Shown here: piece by piece, positions 1-8,937 of the stretch | Layout: each line of letters opens with the position of its first letter | Position numbering within the stretch: position 1 is the first letter of the stretch | Assembly (NCBI RefSeq): GCF_026242045.1 | Contig: NZ_JAPJDO010000001.1 | Span: forward strand, 310,001-374,000 | Direction of reading: 5' to 3' | Origin: Mycobacterium pinniadriaticum | GTDB taxonomy: Bacteria; Actinomycetota; Actinomycetes; Mycobacteriales; Mycobacteriaceae | DNA length: 64,000 bases | The notes under the pieces: model-generated | What the model saw: only the letters and a program-made list of their open reading frames with translations | Databases searched by the model: none | Told to the model about the DNA's origin: nothing | Made by a program: the position numbers and the translations under genes

Positions 1-564
1 ATGGAACCGCTGGACAACATCGAGATCACCGAATTCGCCACGCTGTTGGGCGGTGCGGGCGCGGAGACGGTGACCAAGCTCATCGGTAATGCGGCTGTGG
101 TCTTCGCGCAGAACCCCGACCAGTGGGCGCTGCTGCAGGACGACCGCAGCAAGATCCCGCTGGCCGTCGAAGAACTGCTGCGCTATGAGGCCCCGGCCCA
201 GTACAACGTGCGCTGCTCGCTGCGCGACATCACCCTGCACGGCGTCACCATTCCGGCCGGCAAGCCGGTCTTCCTGGTCGGTGGATCCGCCAACCGCGAC
301 GAGCGGGCGTGGGACGAGCCGGACCGATTCGACATCGACCGGGACCGTAGCCAGGCCCAGAACCTGGGCCTGGGCTACGGAATTCACAGTTGTCTGGGTG
401 CGGCCCTGGCGCGGTTGGAAAGCGCCATCGCACTGGACAAGATGCTGGACTTCATGCCCCGCTACGAGGTCGACTTGAGCGGTTGCATGCGGGTGAACAT
501 GCAGAACGTCGCGGGCTGGAGCAACGTGCCGGTGAAGGTACTAGACGATGCCGCCACGTCGTAG
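1..564 (+). CDS. Cytochrome P450, C-terminal part (cut by window edge)
   Basis: Heme monooxygenase that would hydroxylate a hydrophobic substrate with electrons from a ferredoxin. Only the last 187 residues are visible, about half of a usual 400-residue bacterial P450, so the first ATG is probably internal. The I-helix motif GGAGAET, the K-helix ExxR (EELLR) and the heme loop LGYGIHSCLG with the cysteine ligand near visible residue 131 are all present. The stop lies 24 bases inside the end of the convergent CoA-transferase gene. Its own promoter is outside the window. Family is certain; substrate unknown, although the neighbours suggest a lipid-like catabolic substrate. Confidence 0.95.
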   Translation: MEPLDNIEITEFATLLGGAGAETVTKLIGNAAVVFAQNPDQWALLQDDRSKIPLAVEELLRYEAPAQYNVRCSLRDITLHGVTIPAGKPVFLVGGSANRDERAWDEPDRFDIDRDRSQAQNLGLGYGIHSCLGAALARLESAIALDKMLDFMPRYEVDLSGCMRVNMQNVAGWSNVPVKVLDDAATS

Positions 565-1722
565 ATCGGCGATCTCTGCTGTACTGTAACCGATTTCGGC
601 AAGTACCTCGTCGGTATGCTCGCCCAGTAGCGGAGCGCGCCGCCGGATCGAGCCCGGTGTCGCTGACAACCGGAATGGTGTCTCGATGAGGGGGACAGGT
701 CGAGAGGCACCGGGAAACGGTACGCGTTTGAGGTAGCCCATCGCCTGCACATGCGGGTCATCGAGAACCTCTTGGGGGGAATTCAGCGGAGCCGCTGGAA
801 GTTTCGCCGCCTCCAGCCGTTCGAGCGCTTCGGCTTTGGTCTTGCCGGTGCACCATTGCTGCATCAGGTCGTTGAGGATGTCACCGTGCTCCCAACGGGA
901 GTCGTCGTCGGCGAACCGCGGATCGTCGAACAGGTCCTCGCGGCCGATCAGCCGGCACCACCGTTTGAACATCGGCTGACCGGCGATCTGGAGCAGGACC
1001 CAGCCGTCGGAGACCTGGTACAGGTCACACGGAGCGACCGAGGTGCCACGGTTGCCCGCCCGGGGCTTGTCGACTCCGAGCAGCGCGCGCTCGATGAGGA
1101 AGGCGTTGGACAGCATCAATGCCGTTGGCAGCAAGGCACCTTCGACGTGCTGGCCCTGCCCGGTCTGGCTGCGGTGATACAAGGCCATCATGACCCCGAT
1201 GGTCAGCGTGAGTGCCGTGCCGAAGTCGGCTTGGGGGACCACGGTTCGGATCGGCAGCTCGGGCAGGCCCTGGCGGTAGACTGCGCCGGACATCACCTGA
1301 CCGGCACCGTCGAATCCGATGCGGTCGCTGTAGGGGCCACCCTCGCCGTACGCGGTGGCGCTGGCCAGGATGACGTCGGGTCTGACGGCGCGCAGCGAGT
1401 CGTAGTCGAGGCCGCTGGCCCGCATACCGGCCGCGGGCATGTTGGCGATGACGATGTCGGACCGCGCCACCAGCCGCCGGGTGATGTCGGCGCCTTCGGG
1501 GGTTGTCGAGTCGAGGGTCAGCGAACGCTTGTTGCGGTTGCACTGCAGGAAGGTGCCGCCTTCGCCACCGTCGGTAACCGACTGCACCCACCGGTCCTCG
1601 CCGCCTTCGCGTTTCTCGACGCGCAGGACGTCGGCGCCCATGTCGGCCAGCAGCGCACTGCACCAGGGTGCGGCGATGAACCGGCCGTAGTCGAGCACCC
1701 GGATGCCGTCGAGAACGCCCAT
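541..1722 (-). CDS. CaiB/BaiF (class III) CoA-transferase
   Basis: Family III CoA-transferases move CoA between acids through an aspartyl-CoA thioester. The 393-residue protein starts MGVLDGIRVLDYG, a typical family start, and has the N-terminal Rossmann signature LLADMGADVLRVE. The aspartate in QADFGTA aligns with Asp169 of formyl-CoA transferase, as judged from memory. The C-terminal APLLGEHTDEVL block is also typical. The ATG lies 4 bases after the stop of the upstream thiolase, so the two form an operon driven from the palindrome at 2914-2930. A longer open frame upstream would overlap the thiolase and was not used. Likely role is CoA activation of a catabolic intermediate. Confidence 0.93.
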   Translation of the reverse strand: MGVLDGIRVLDYGRFIAAPWCSALLADMGADVLRVEKREGGEDRWVQSVTDGGEGGTFLQCNRNKRSLTLDSTTPEGADITRRLVARSDIVIANMPAAGMRASGLDYDSLRAVRPDVILASATAYGEGGPYSDRIGFDGAGQVMSGAVYRQGLPELPIRTVVPQADFGTALTLTIGVMMALYHRSQTGQGQHVEGALLPTALMLSNAFLIERALLGVDKPRAGNRGTSVAPCDLYQVSDGWVLLQIAGQPMFKRWCRLIGREDLFDDPRFADDDSRWEHGDILNDLMQQWCTGKTKAEALERLEAAKLPAAPLNSPQEVLDDPHVQAMGYLKRVPFPGASRPVPLIETPFRLSATPGSIRRRAPLLGEHTDEVLAEIGYSTAEIADLRRGGIV

Positions 1723-1726
1723 GTAC

Positions 1727-2872
1727 TCAGAGAGTGAGGACGGTCGCGGCCGCGGTCCCAGGGGCACCGTAGAGCTGAGTGAAGCCGACCTTCGGTTCAC
1801 CGGGGACCTGGCGATCACCGGCTTCGCCGCGCAGCTGACGGACGATCTCGTGGATCTGCCGGAGCCCGGAGGCGCCGATCGGCTCGCCATTGGCGATCAG
1901 GCCGCCGTCGGTGTTGATCGGCATGGATCCATTGATCTCGGTTTCGCCGTCGGCCAGCAGACGCTCCTGATCGCCGTCTGCGCAGAATCCGCATTCGGCC
2001 ATGTGAATGATCTCGGCACCGGCGTCGGTGTCCTGCAGCTGGATGACGTCGACATCCTGCGGTGACACACCGGCCTTTTCGAAAGCAGCGCGGGCCGCAT
2101 GGACGGTCGGTGCGACATCCTCGGCGACCGGGCCGAAGGTCGTATTGACCTCGTAGGCGCCGTATCGCCGAGTGCGAACCTCGACGGCCTTCAGGTAGAC
2201 CGGCTTGGATGTGTAGCGATGCGCGATGTCGGCGCGGCACATCACCACGGCGGCCGCCCCCTCGTCGGGCGCACAGAACATGTACTGCCGCAGCGGGTAG
2301 TTCAGCACAGGTGAGGCCATGATGTCCTCGACGGAGATCTCCTTGCGGCGGAAAGCGTTCGGGTTGAGCACACCGTTTCGGAAGTTCTTGTTGGCCACCC
2401 GTGCCAGCGTCTCCTCGGAGATACCGTGATCGTGGATGTAGCGGTTGGCCTTCATGCCGAAGAACTGGGTGGTCAGGTACTGACCGTTCTCGGCGTACCA
2501 CCGCGGCATCCCCACCAGGGCGGGATCTTCGGTGAAGGCGCCACGGGGATGCTTGTCCAAGCCGATCGCGATGCCGATGTCATAGTCGCCCAGCCGGATA
2601 CCGTCCGCACACGCCTTGGCCGCACTGGCGGCGGTCGCGCAGGCGTTGAACACGTTGGTGAACGGGATCCCGGTCAGCCCCACCATCGCGACGATGGCGT
2701 CGGGGTTGGCGACCGTCCAACTGCCGCCGGTGGCGAACTGGACGTCCCTCCACTCGATGCCGGCGTCGGCGACCGCGGCGAAGATGGCGTCCACCCCCAT
2801 CTCCATGGCCGTCTTACCTTCGAACCGGCCGAACGGGTGCAGTCCGACGCCGATGATGGCGACATCGTTCAT
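1727..2872 (-). CDS. Thiolase-like lipid-transfer protein (Ltp2/SCP2-type aldolase)
   Basis: A 381-residue thiolase-superfamily protein of the kind that includes Ltp2, the retro-aldolase that removes the steroid side chain in complex with a DUF35 protein. The conserved blocks NACATAAS, QLQDTDAGAEI, GGLIANGEPIGASGLRQ and the C-terminal QLYGAPGTA are visible. It begins MNDVAIIGVG after a good ribosome site (GGGAGGAAG) and is first in an operon with the CoA-transferase. No DUF35 gene lies beside it. A close paralogue at 37589-38743 shares an uninterrupted run of 40 identical residues with it and does have a DUF35 partner. The retro-aldol or thiolytic role is an inference. Confidence 0.9.
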   Translation of the reverse strand: MNDVAIIGVGLHPFGRFEGKTAMEMGVDAIFAAVADAGIEWRDVQFATGGSWTVANPDAIVAMVGLTGIPFTNVFNACATAASAAKACADGIRLGDYDIGIAIGLDKHPRGAFTEDPALVGMPRWYAENGQYLTTQFFGMKANRYIHDHGISEETLARVANKNFRNGVLNPNAFRRKEISVEDIMASPVLNYPLRQYMFCAPDEGAAAVVMCRADIAHRYTSKPVYLKAVEVRTRRYGAYEVNTTFGPVAEDVAPTVHAARAAFEKAGVSPQDVDVIQLQDTDAGAEIIHMAECGFCADGDQERLLADGETEINGSMPINTDGGLIANGEPIGASGLRQIHEIVRQLRGEAGDRQVPGEPKVGFTQLYGAPGTAAATVLTL

Positions 2873-2913
2873 CGATGGTCTTCCTCCCGGGATATCGCCG
2901 TATGAGCGAACAA

Positions 2914-2930
2914 ACTGTAACACTTACAGT
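2914..2930. promoter_or_regulatory. Palindromic operator 1 (ACTGTAA-CAC-TTACAGT)
   Basis: Two perfect inverted 7-base half-sites around a 3-base spacer, lying between the divergent thiolase operon and the molybdoenzyme gene. It is 41 bases from the thiolase start and 12 bases from the proposed GTG of the molybdoenzyme. The same palindrome recurs at five other promoters in the first 22 kb. Its size and symmetry suit a dimeric TetR-type repressor. Confidence 0.85.
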
Positions 2931-2942
2931 ATCTTGGCCTAT

Positions 2943-5186
2943 GTGGCTTCGACCATCGAGCACAAGACCACGTTCTGCCGGATCTGCGAACCGCTGTGCG
3001 GCATGGTGGCCACCGTCGAGGATGGCCGCCTGACGGCCCTGCGGCCGGACAAGGAACACCCGCTCTCGGCGGGTTTCGCCTGCCAGAAGGGCATCGCGTT
3101 CACCGAGGTCCAAAACGATCCGGACCGGGTCACCACGCCGCTTCGCCGGCGGGCAGGAGCGAAGCGACCCGGGGATGAGGAGGGGTCTGCCAGCGGCTAT
3201 GTCCCCGTGAGCTGGGACGAGGCGCTGTCGGATATCACCGATCGGCTGGCTGCGATCCTGAAGGCCCACGGCTCGGGGGCGGTCGGCTGGTATATGGGGA
3301 ACCCGGGTGCGTTCAGCTACGCGCACACCTTCGCGGCGTTGATGTTCATCAAGGGCCTGGGTCGGCACGGCCACTACTTCACGGCGTCGTCACAGGACAC
3401 CAACAGCAGACTGATCGCCAGCCAGCTGCTCTACGGGGCACCGACCTCGGTGCCGATCCCCGATCTGACGCGTACCGATCTCCTGGTCATGATGGGATCC
3501 AATCCCATTGTCTCCCACGGTAGTTTTCTGACCGCGCCGCGGATCAAGGACCGCATGACCGATATCGTCAAGCGGGGCGGGCGCGTCGTCATCGTCGATC
3601 CTCGTCGCACGGAGACGGCGGCGGCGTTCGAATGGCTTCCCGTCGTGCCCGATACCGACTCTTTCCTGCTGCTGTCACTTCTGCAGGTGATGTTCGCCGA
3701 TGACCTCGTCGACACCGCGAGGGTGACGGCGCAGGCCGACGGCGTCGACTGGCTGAAGGCGCTGTGTGCGCCGTTCACCCCTGAGTTCACCGCCGCCCGC
3801 ACCGGCATCGACGCGGACACTGTCCGGTCGCTGGCGCGGGACCTGGTGCGCGAACCACGGGCGGCCGTCTACGGCAGGCTCGGTACCTGCGTAGGCCGTT
3901 ACGGCACACTCACCACCTACCTGATCGACGCGGTGAACCTCGTCGCGGGCAATCTCGATGCCCCCGGCGGGTCGGTGTTCAGCTCGATGGAGACCGTCGG
4001 AGGGCGCTGGCAGGCCACGATGATGGGCCTTGCGATGCGGCGCTCGTATCGCAAGCGGTCCCGGATCGGCGGGATCCCGATCGCCGTCGCGATGGAACCG
4101 GCCGCGCTGATGGCCAAGGAGATCACCACCGGCGGTGACAGGCAGATCAGGGCGATGTTCGTCTCGGCGGGTAATCCCGTGTTGTCGGTACCCAACGGCG
4201 ATGAACTCGAAGCGGCCTTCGACTCCCTGGAACTATCTGTGGCACTTGACTTCTACGTCACCGAGACAACCGGACGATGCGACTACATCCTGCCGGTGAC
4301 CACGATGTACGAACGCGATGACTTCCCGTATACCTTCCAGGCCTTCCAGGCGACGCCCTTCCGGCAGGCCACCGAGGCTGTGGTCGCGCCGTCGGGCGAG
4401 GCCCGTTCGGAGTGGGACATCGTCGAGGATCTCACGGTCCGACTGGCACACAGCGTTCCTGCGTTCGCCGCCCTGGCTGCCGCGCGGAAGGCGTTGGGCC
4501 TCTTCGGGATAGCTCTCAAGCCACGAATGATGATCGATGCCCTGATCCGGATGTCGCAGGGTGGCGACCGGTTCGGACTGCGTCGCGGGGGGCTGACACA
4601 TCGACGGCTGACCGAGAACCATCCGCACGGTGTGGTCGTGGCGCCGCATATCCGCACGGGTGTGCTGCGCAATTCGGTGGCCTACCTGTCCCGCCGTGTT
4701 CGCCTCGCCCACGCCGGTATCGGCGCCGAAGTCGACAAGCTCGTTCGCCGAGGCGATCCCAATGGGTATCCGCTGCGGATGATCGGCATGCGCGAACCGC
4801 GCTCGGAGAACTCGTGGATGCACAACTCGCCGCTGTTGATGCGGGGCGAACGGGGCCAACGGGCACTGATCCATGTGGACGATGCGGCCGGACTGGGTAT
4901 CTCCGACGGCGATGTCGTGCGGGTGTCTTCGCCGTACGGCGAGATCACCGTCGAGGTGAACACCACCAAGGATCTGATGACCGGTGTGATCGCGGTACCT
5001 CACGGCTGGGGACACCAGGGCACCGGGACCTGGCGGCTGGCGAATCGCGCCGGCGGCGCCAACGTCAACAGACTGACGTCGAGCGCGCCGGAGGACGTCG
5101 AGTCGTTGTCGGGGATGGCATGGCTGACCGGTGTGCCGGTTCGTGTCGAGCGCGTTTCCGATGTGGTGGCCGCCGATCCGGTCTGA
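2943..5186 (+). CDS. Molybdopterin (bis-MGD) oxidoreductase, formate dehydrogenase-like
   Basis: Large soluble molybdoenzyme of the DMSO-reductase superfamily, 747 residues. An N-terminal Fe4S4 domain (CRICEPLC, then a fourth cysteine in FACQKG) is followed by the molybdopterin domains (MMGSNPIVSHG, VIVDPRRTETA, and a C-terminal dinucleotide-binding domain with LLMRGERGQRAL and GWGHQGTGTW). I chose the GTG at 2943, close behind operator 1, which implies a leaderless message. A TTG nine bases upstream is possible; longer extensions run through the operator into the antisense thiolase. Around residues 70-81 a short insertion is encoded by the dispersed GAGCGAAGCGAC repeat. Substrate is not predictable: formate and other oxidations or reductions are all known in the family. 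Confidence 0.9.
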   Translation: MASTIEHKTTFCRICEPLCGMVATVEDGRLTALRPDKEHPLSAGFACQKGIAFTEVQNDPDRVTTPLRRRAGAKRPGDEEGSASGYVPVSWDEALSDITDRLAAILKAHGSGAVGWYMGNPGAFSYAHTFAALMFIKGLGRHGHYFTASSQDTNSRLIASQLLYGAPTSVPIPDLTRTDLLVMMGSNPIVSHGSFLTAPRIKDRMTDIVKRGGRVVIVDPRRTETAAAFEWLPVVPDTDSFLLLSLLQVMFADDLVDTARVTAQADGVDWLKALCAPFTPEFTAARTGIDADTVRSLARDLVREPRAAVYGRLGTCVGRYGTLTTYLIDAVNLVAGNLDAPGGSVFSSMETVGGRWQATMMGLAMRRSYRKRSRIGGIPIAVAMEPAALMAKEITTGGDRQIRAMFVSAGNPVLSVPNGDELEAAFDSLELSVALDFYVTETTGRCDYILPVTTMYERDDFPYTFQAFQATPFRQATEAVVAPSGEARSEWDIVEDLTVRLAHSVPAFAALAAARKALGLFGIALKPRMMIDALIRMSQGGDRFGLRRGGLTHRRLTENHPHGVVVAPHIRTGVLRNSVAYLSRRVRLAHAGIGAEVDKLVRRGDPNGYPLRMIGMREPRSENSWMHNSPLLMRGERGQRALIHVDDAAGLGISDGDVVRVSSPYGEITVEVNTTKDLMTGVIAVPHGWGHQGTGTWRLANRAGGANVNRLTSSAPEDVESLSGMAWLTGVPVRVERVSDVVAADPV
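3148..3177 (+). repeat. Dispersed GAGCGAAGCGAC repeat inside a gene
   Basis: A GC-rich block with core GGCAGGAGCGAAGCGAC inside the molybdoenzyme gene, read in frame as a short Arg/Ala/Gly/Lys-rich loop between the iron-sulfur domain and the rest. An almost identical block lies at 44724-44753 on the other strand, and related copies at 57197-57270. Confidence 0.75.
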
Positions 5187-5187
5187 A

Positions 5188-6411
5188 TCAGGCGATCGCG
5201 CCCGATTCCTTCAACGCCTCGATCCGATCCCAGTCCAGACCGATCTCCATCAGCACGATCTCGGTATGCTCACTGGCCTGCGGCGCGCGGGTGGTCTCCA
5301 AAGCCTCGTGGTTGAACTGCACCGGCCCGCGGACCACCTTGAACGGCGCACCACCGTCGGCGGCCTCCACCTCGACGATCATGTCGTTGGCGATGGCCTG
5401 CTCGTCGGTGGCCAGATCGACGAGGCTCTGGAACGGCGCCCACTGGCCCTTCATCGTCTTGAGATGCTGGCGCCAGTACTCGAACGGCTTGGCGGCGATC
5501 GCCTCGGCGATGAGTTGAACACCTGCTTCGGCATTCTGGATCAGTGGCATCACGTCGGAGAACCGTGGGTCGTCGGCGAGCTCGGGCAATCCGAGGTGCT
5601 CCCACGTGTCGCGGATGTAGCCGGTCGGGCTGACGATGCACAGGTTGATGGTGCCGCCGTCGGAGGTCAGGTAGTTGGCCATGAACGGGTTGACCGACGT
5701 GGTGGTGCCCGGCATCAGGGACCGCATGGTTTCCCCGGTCTCCATGCCTTGAGTGACGCTGGCGCCGGCCGCCCACCACGCGGTGCTCAACAGCGACACG
5801 TCGATCTCCACCGCTTCCCCCGTCCGCTCCCGATGGAACAGCGCCGCGGAGATTCCGCCGGCGATGTTCATCCCACCGATCGAGTCGCCGAACGCTGGAA
5901 TACCTTGCGGCAGAGCACCGCCGATCTCCTCGGGCGTCAGGGCATGTCCGATGCCGCTGCGTGTCCAGAACGCCGTGCCGTCGAAGCCGCCCACCAGGCG
6001 TTCGGGTCCCTTGTCGCCGTAGGCGCTGCCGCGTGCGTAGATGATGTTCGGGTTCACCGCGCGGATGTGCTCGACGTCGAACTTGTTCTTCTGCCGGGCC
6101 TGCGGCATGTAGTTGGTCAGAAAGACATCGGCCGTCTTGGCGATCTCGTAGAGCACCTCCTGGCCGTCGGGCGTGGACACGTCGATGCCGACGCTGCGCT
6201 TGCCGCGGTTGGGGTGCTCGATCAGCGGGTGACGATTGGGGTCGAGCTGGAAGCCGCCCATGTTGATGAACCCGCGCTGGGTGTCCCCGCGAACCGGGTG
6301 CTCGACCTTGATGACGTCGGCGCCCCAGTCGGCCAGGATCGCCCCGGCCGCCGGGACGAACGTGAACTGCGCGACCTCCAATACCCGGATGCCGTCCATC
6401 ACCTTGATCAC
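5188..6411 (-). CDS. CaiB/BaiF (class III) CoA-transferase, second copy
   Basis: A 407-residue family III CoA-transferase, unlike the copy at 541-1722 in detail. Visible blocks are VMDGIRVLEVAQFTF at the start, ILADWGADVIKVEHP, and the presumed catalytic aspartate in AFGDSIGG. The GTG at 6411 is preferred because AAAGGAGA stands five bases before it; an ATG four codons downstream is the alternative. It is convergent with the molybdoenzyme (1 base between stops) and divergent from the aldehyde dehydrogenase, sharing operator 2. It probably transfers CoA to a different intermediate or isomer than the first copy; this is inference. Confidence 0.93.
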   Translation of the reverse strand: MIKVMDGIRVLEVAQFTFVPAAGAILADWGADVIKVEHPVRGDTQRGFINMGGFQLDPNRHPLIEHPNRGKRSVGIDVSTPDGQEVLYEIAKTADVFLTNYMPQARQKNKFDVEHIRAVNPNIIYARGSAYGDKGPERLVGGFDGTAFWTRSGIGHALTPEEIGGALPQGIPAFGDSIGGMNIAGGISAALFHRERTGEAVEIDVSLLSTAWWAAGASVTQGMETGETMRSLMPGTTTSVNPFMANYLTSDGGTINLCIVSPTGYIRDTWEHLGLPELADDPRFSDVMPLIQNAEAGVQLIAEAIAAKPFEYWRQHLKTMKGQWAPFQSLVDLATDEQAIANDMIVEVEAADGGAPFKVVRGPVQFNHEALETTRAPQASEHTEIVLMEIGLDWDRIEALKESGAIA

Positions 6412-6503
6412 GATCGTCTCCTTTCGCCCGGCGGTGGTAACCACATTCTCATACCCCGCCCGCCCCAGGCCAGAGAATCGGCCCAACATCGCCGCAGGCA
6501 ATT

Positions 6504-6520
6504 ACTGTAACCTTTACAGT
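6504..6520. promoter_or_regulatory. Palindromic operator 2 (ACTGTAA-CCT-TTACAGT)
   Basis: Perfect 7-3-7 inverted repeat between the divergent CoA-transferase (start 6411) and aldehyde dehydrogenase (start 6552). Each half contains a TAnnnT hexamer (TACTGT or TACAGT) that could serve as a -10 box, so a bound repressor would block both promoters. Confidence 0.85.
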
Positions 6521-6551
6521 TGACCGTCCCAGAACAGAAGGTGGTGCATCG

Positions 6552-8078
6552 GTGGCCGAACAGGACACGAGCGTGGAGCTCGGCTTGCGCGCGGCGCAGC
6601 GATCCGAGACCCGGATGCTCATCGACGGGAAACTGACCGCGGCCGCCGACGGTGCCGAATTCGACAATCTGAGCCCGGCCACCGGCCGAGTCCTTGGTGT
6701 CACCGCCGCCGCCGGACCCGAGGATATGGACCGCGCGATCGGCGCGGCAAGACGTGCGTTCGACGACACCGACTGGTCCACCAACCGCGAGCTGCGCAGG
6801 CGCTGCCTGGCCCAGCTGCAATCCGCCCTGGAGTCCGACAAAGAAGACCTGCGCGAAGAACTCGTCGCCGAGGCCGGCTGTCCAGTGATGTCCACCGGCG
6901 ACGCCCAGTTGGAGTGGCCACTGGCCGAATCGCTGCGCTACCCGTCCCGGTTGATCGACGAATTCGACTGGGAGCGAACGTTGGACGGTGGCGGGCTGTT
7001 CGGTGAGCGCAACGTGCGCACCGTCGTCAAGGAACCGGTCGGGGTCGTCGCGGCCATCACCCCGTCGAACTACCCGATCGAAGTCATCCTCAACAAGCTG
7101 GGACCGGCCCTGGCCACCGGCAACACCGTCGTCCTCAAACCAGACCCCAACACCCCGTGGAACGCCACCCGCATCGGTCGCCTCGTCGCCGAGCGCACCG
7201 ACATCCCCGCCGGCGTCCTCAATGTCGTGCCCACCCCGTCCAACGAGGTCGCCGCGCTGCTGGCCACCGACCCCCGGGTGGACATGGTGTCGTTCACCGG
7301 GTCCACCGCGGTCGGCAAGCAGTTGGTGCGCGACGGCGCTGACACCATGAAACGCACCTTCCTGGAACTGGGTGGCAAGTCGGCGCTGATCGTGCTCGAC
7401 GACGCCAATCCGGCGCATGTCATCGGCGGCGCGGTGGGGGTGTGCGTGCACGCCGGCCAGGCCTGCGCACTCACCACCCGGCTGGTGATCCACGAATCGC
7501 TCTACCCCGAGGCGTTGGCGGCCATCACCGCCGCGTACCAGGCCGTGCCGGTCGGAGATCCCGCGTTGCCGGGAACGTTCGTCGGTCCCGTCGTCAGCGC
7601 CAAGCAGAAGCAGCGGGTGCTGGACGCGTGTGACCAGGCTCGCCGCGACGGCGCCGAAATCCTGGTCGGGGGAGGGAGTTTCGACGGGTTGCCGGACTAC
7701 CTGGCCGGCGGGCACTTCGTCGCGCCGACGGTGATCACCGGAGTCGACAGCAAGGCCGCGATCGCCCAGCAGGAGATCTTCGGTCCGGTGCTCGTGGTGC
7801 TGCCGTTCCGCGACGACGACGACGCCGTCCGCATCGCCAACGACAGCGCCTACGGGCTTGCCGGGGCGGTGCTGTCCGGCTCGATCGAGCGGGGCATGGG
7901 CATCGCGCGGCGGATCCGTACCGGATCGATCGGGGTCAACGGCGGGATGTTCTACGGCGCGGACGCGCCGTTCGGGGGATACAAGAACAGCGGTGTCGGA
8001 CGGCAGTGCGGAATCGAGGGCTTCGGCCAGTATCTGGAAACCAAGACCGTCGCGTTCCGTACACCACGCAAGGCTTGA
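6552..8078 (+). CDS. Aldehyde dehydrogenase
   Basis: NAD(P)-dependent aldehyde dehydrogenase of normal length, 508 residues, oxidising an aldehyde to its acid. The general base sits in FLELGGKS (Glu near 271) and the catalytic cysteine in HAGQACALTTR (near 305); the Rossmann motif FTGSTAVGK and the C-terminal PFGGYKNSG are also present. It starts at a GTG after AGAAGGTGG. The SDR gene follows 10 bases later, so alcohol to aldehyde to acid may be run by this pair, under operator 2. The resulting acid would be a natural substrate for the neighbouring CoA-transferases. Confidence 0.95.
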   Translation: MAEQDTSVELGLRAAQRSETRMLIDGKLTAAADGAEFDNLSPATGRVLGVTAAAGPEDMDRAIGAARRAFDDTDWSTNRELRRRCLAQLQSALESDKEDLREELVAEAGCPVMSTGDAQLEWPLAESLRYPSRLIDEFDWERTLDGGGLFGERNVRTVVKEPVGVVAAITPSNYPIEVILNKLGPALATGNTVVLKPDPNTPWNATRIGRLVAERTDIPAGVLNVVPTPSNEVAALLATDPRVDMVSFTGSTAVGKQLVRDGADTMKRTFLELGGKSALIVLDDANPAHVIGGAVGVCVHAGQACALTTRLVIHESLYPEALAAITAAYQAVPVGDPALPGTFVGPVVSAKQKQRVLDACDQARRDGAEILVGGGSFDGLPDYLAGGHFVAPTVITGVDSKAAIAQQEIFGPVLVVLPFRDDDDAVRIANDSAYGLAGAVLSGSIERGMGIARRIRTGSIGVNGGMFYGADAPFGGYKNSGVGRQCGIEGFGQYLETKTVAFRTPRKA

Positions 8079-8088
8079 GAGGACCCCC

Positions 8089-8937
8089 GTGGGCAAGTTG
8101 GACAACAAGGTCGCCGTGGTGTCGGGAGCCGCACGGGGACAGGGGCGTTCGCATGCGATCGCGCTCGCGGCCGAAGGCGCGGACGTCATCGCCCTGGACA
8201 TCTGCGCCGACCTCGAGGGCAACACGTATCCGTTGTCGCGCCCCGAGGATCTGGACGAGACCGCACTGCTGGTGGAGAAGGAAGGGACGCGATGCCTGAC
8301 CGCGATCGTCGACGTCCGCGAACGGGCCACGGTATGGCAGACCATCGCCGAGGCGGTCGAGGAGATGGGCCACCTCGACATCGTGGTCGCCAATGCCGGA
8401 ATCTGTCCGATGGGCAAGGGCCAGACCCTGCAGTCATGGTCGGACACCATCGACACCGACCTGGTCGGGGTGTTCAACGTCATCCAGGCGAGCATGCCGC
8501 ACCTCAACGACGGCGCTTCGGTTATCGCTACTGGCTCCCTTGCCGCGCAGTTGGGTAGCGCCACCAACCAGGGCCCCGGCGGGTCGGCGTACAGTCTGGC
8601 CAAGCAGATGGTCGCCCGATACGTCAACGACCTGTCAATCCAGTTGGCCAGAAGGATGATTCGGGTCAATGCTCTGCATCCGACCAACGTCAACACCGAC
8701 ATGCTGCACAACGAGGGCATGTACCGGGTGTTCCGGCCCGACCTGGTCTCGCCGACCCGCGACGACGCGGAAATGTCGTTTCCCGCGATGCAGGCGATGC
8801 CGGTGCCCTACATCGAACCCTACGACGTGTCGGCCGCGGTGGTGTTCCTGGCCAGCGACGACTCCCGCTATATCACCGGGACGCAGTTGCGCATCGACGC
8901 GGGTGGATTCGTGAAGGCCAAGCCCTGGAAGGGCTAG
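8089..8937 (+). CDS. Mycofactocin-type short-chain dehydrogenase/reductase
   Basis: A 282-residue SDR. The cofactor motif SGAARGQGRSHA, NAGI, a serine in ATGSLAAQ and the YSLAK active site (Tyr near 168) are present. It also carries the extra segment YPLSRPEDLDETA after the second strand, which marks the carveol-dehydrogenase group of SDRs that hold NAD tightly and pass electrons to mycofactocin. Members usually oxidise secondary or terpenoid alcohols. GTG start with GAGAGGAC upstream, 10 bases after the aldehyde dehydrogenase. The stop overlaps the stop of the convergent P450 by two to three bases. Assignment to the mycofactocin group is from family knowledge; no mft genes are in the window. 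Confidence 0.92.
   Translation: MGKLDNKVAVVSGAARGQGRSHAIALAAEGADVIALDICADLEGNTYPLSRPEDLDETALLVEKEGTRCLTAIVDVRERATVWQTIAEAVEEMGHLDIVVANAGICPMGKGQTLQSWSDTIDTDLVGVFNVIQASMPHLNDGASVIATGSLAAQLGSATNQGPGGSAYSLAKQMVARYVNDLSIQLARRMIRVNALHPTNVNTDMLHNEGMYRVFRPDLVSPTRDDAEMSFPAMQAMPVPYIEPYDVSAAVVFLASDDSRYITGTQLRIDAGGFVKAKPWKG

Noticed and set aside
582..589. TACTGTAA half-site
   Set aside because: It lies inside the coding end of the CoA-transferase and has no partner half at the right spacing.
751..1737. Long open frame antisense to the first CoA-transferase
   Set aside because: Shadow of a clear gene; no family features.
541..6411. Loss of the catalytic aspartate in the two CoA-transferases
   Set aside because: At first the conserved block after the Gly-rich loop seemed to lack it, but the aspartate aligned to formyl-CoA transferase Asp169 is in QADFGTA and AFGDSIGG, so both look active.
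6408..8720. Long open frame antisense to the aldehyde dehydrogenase and SDR genes
   Set aside because: Typical shadow frame in high-GC DNA; no recognisable domain, low-complexity composition, and the sense genes are certain.
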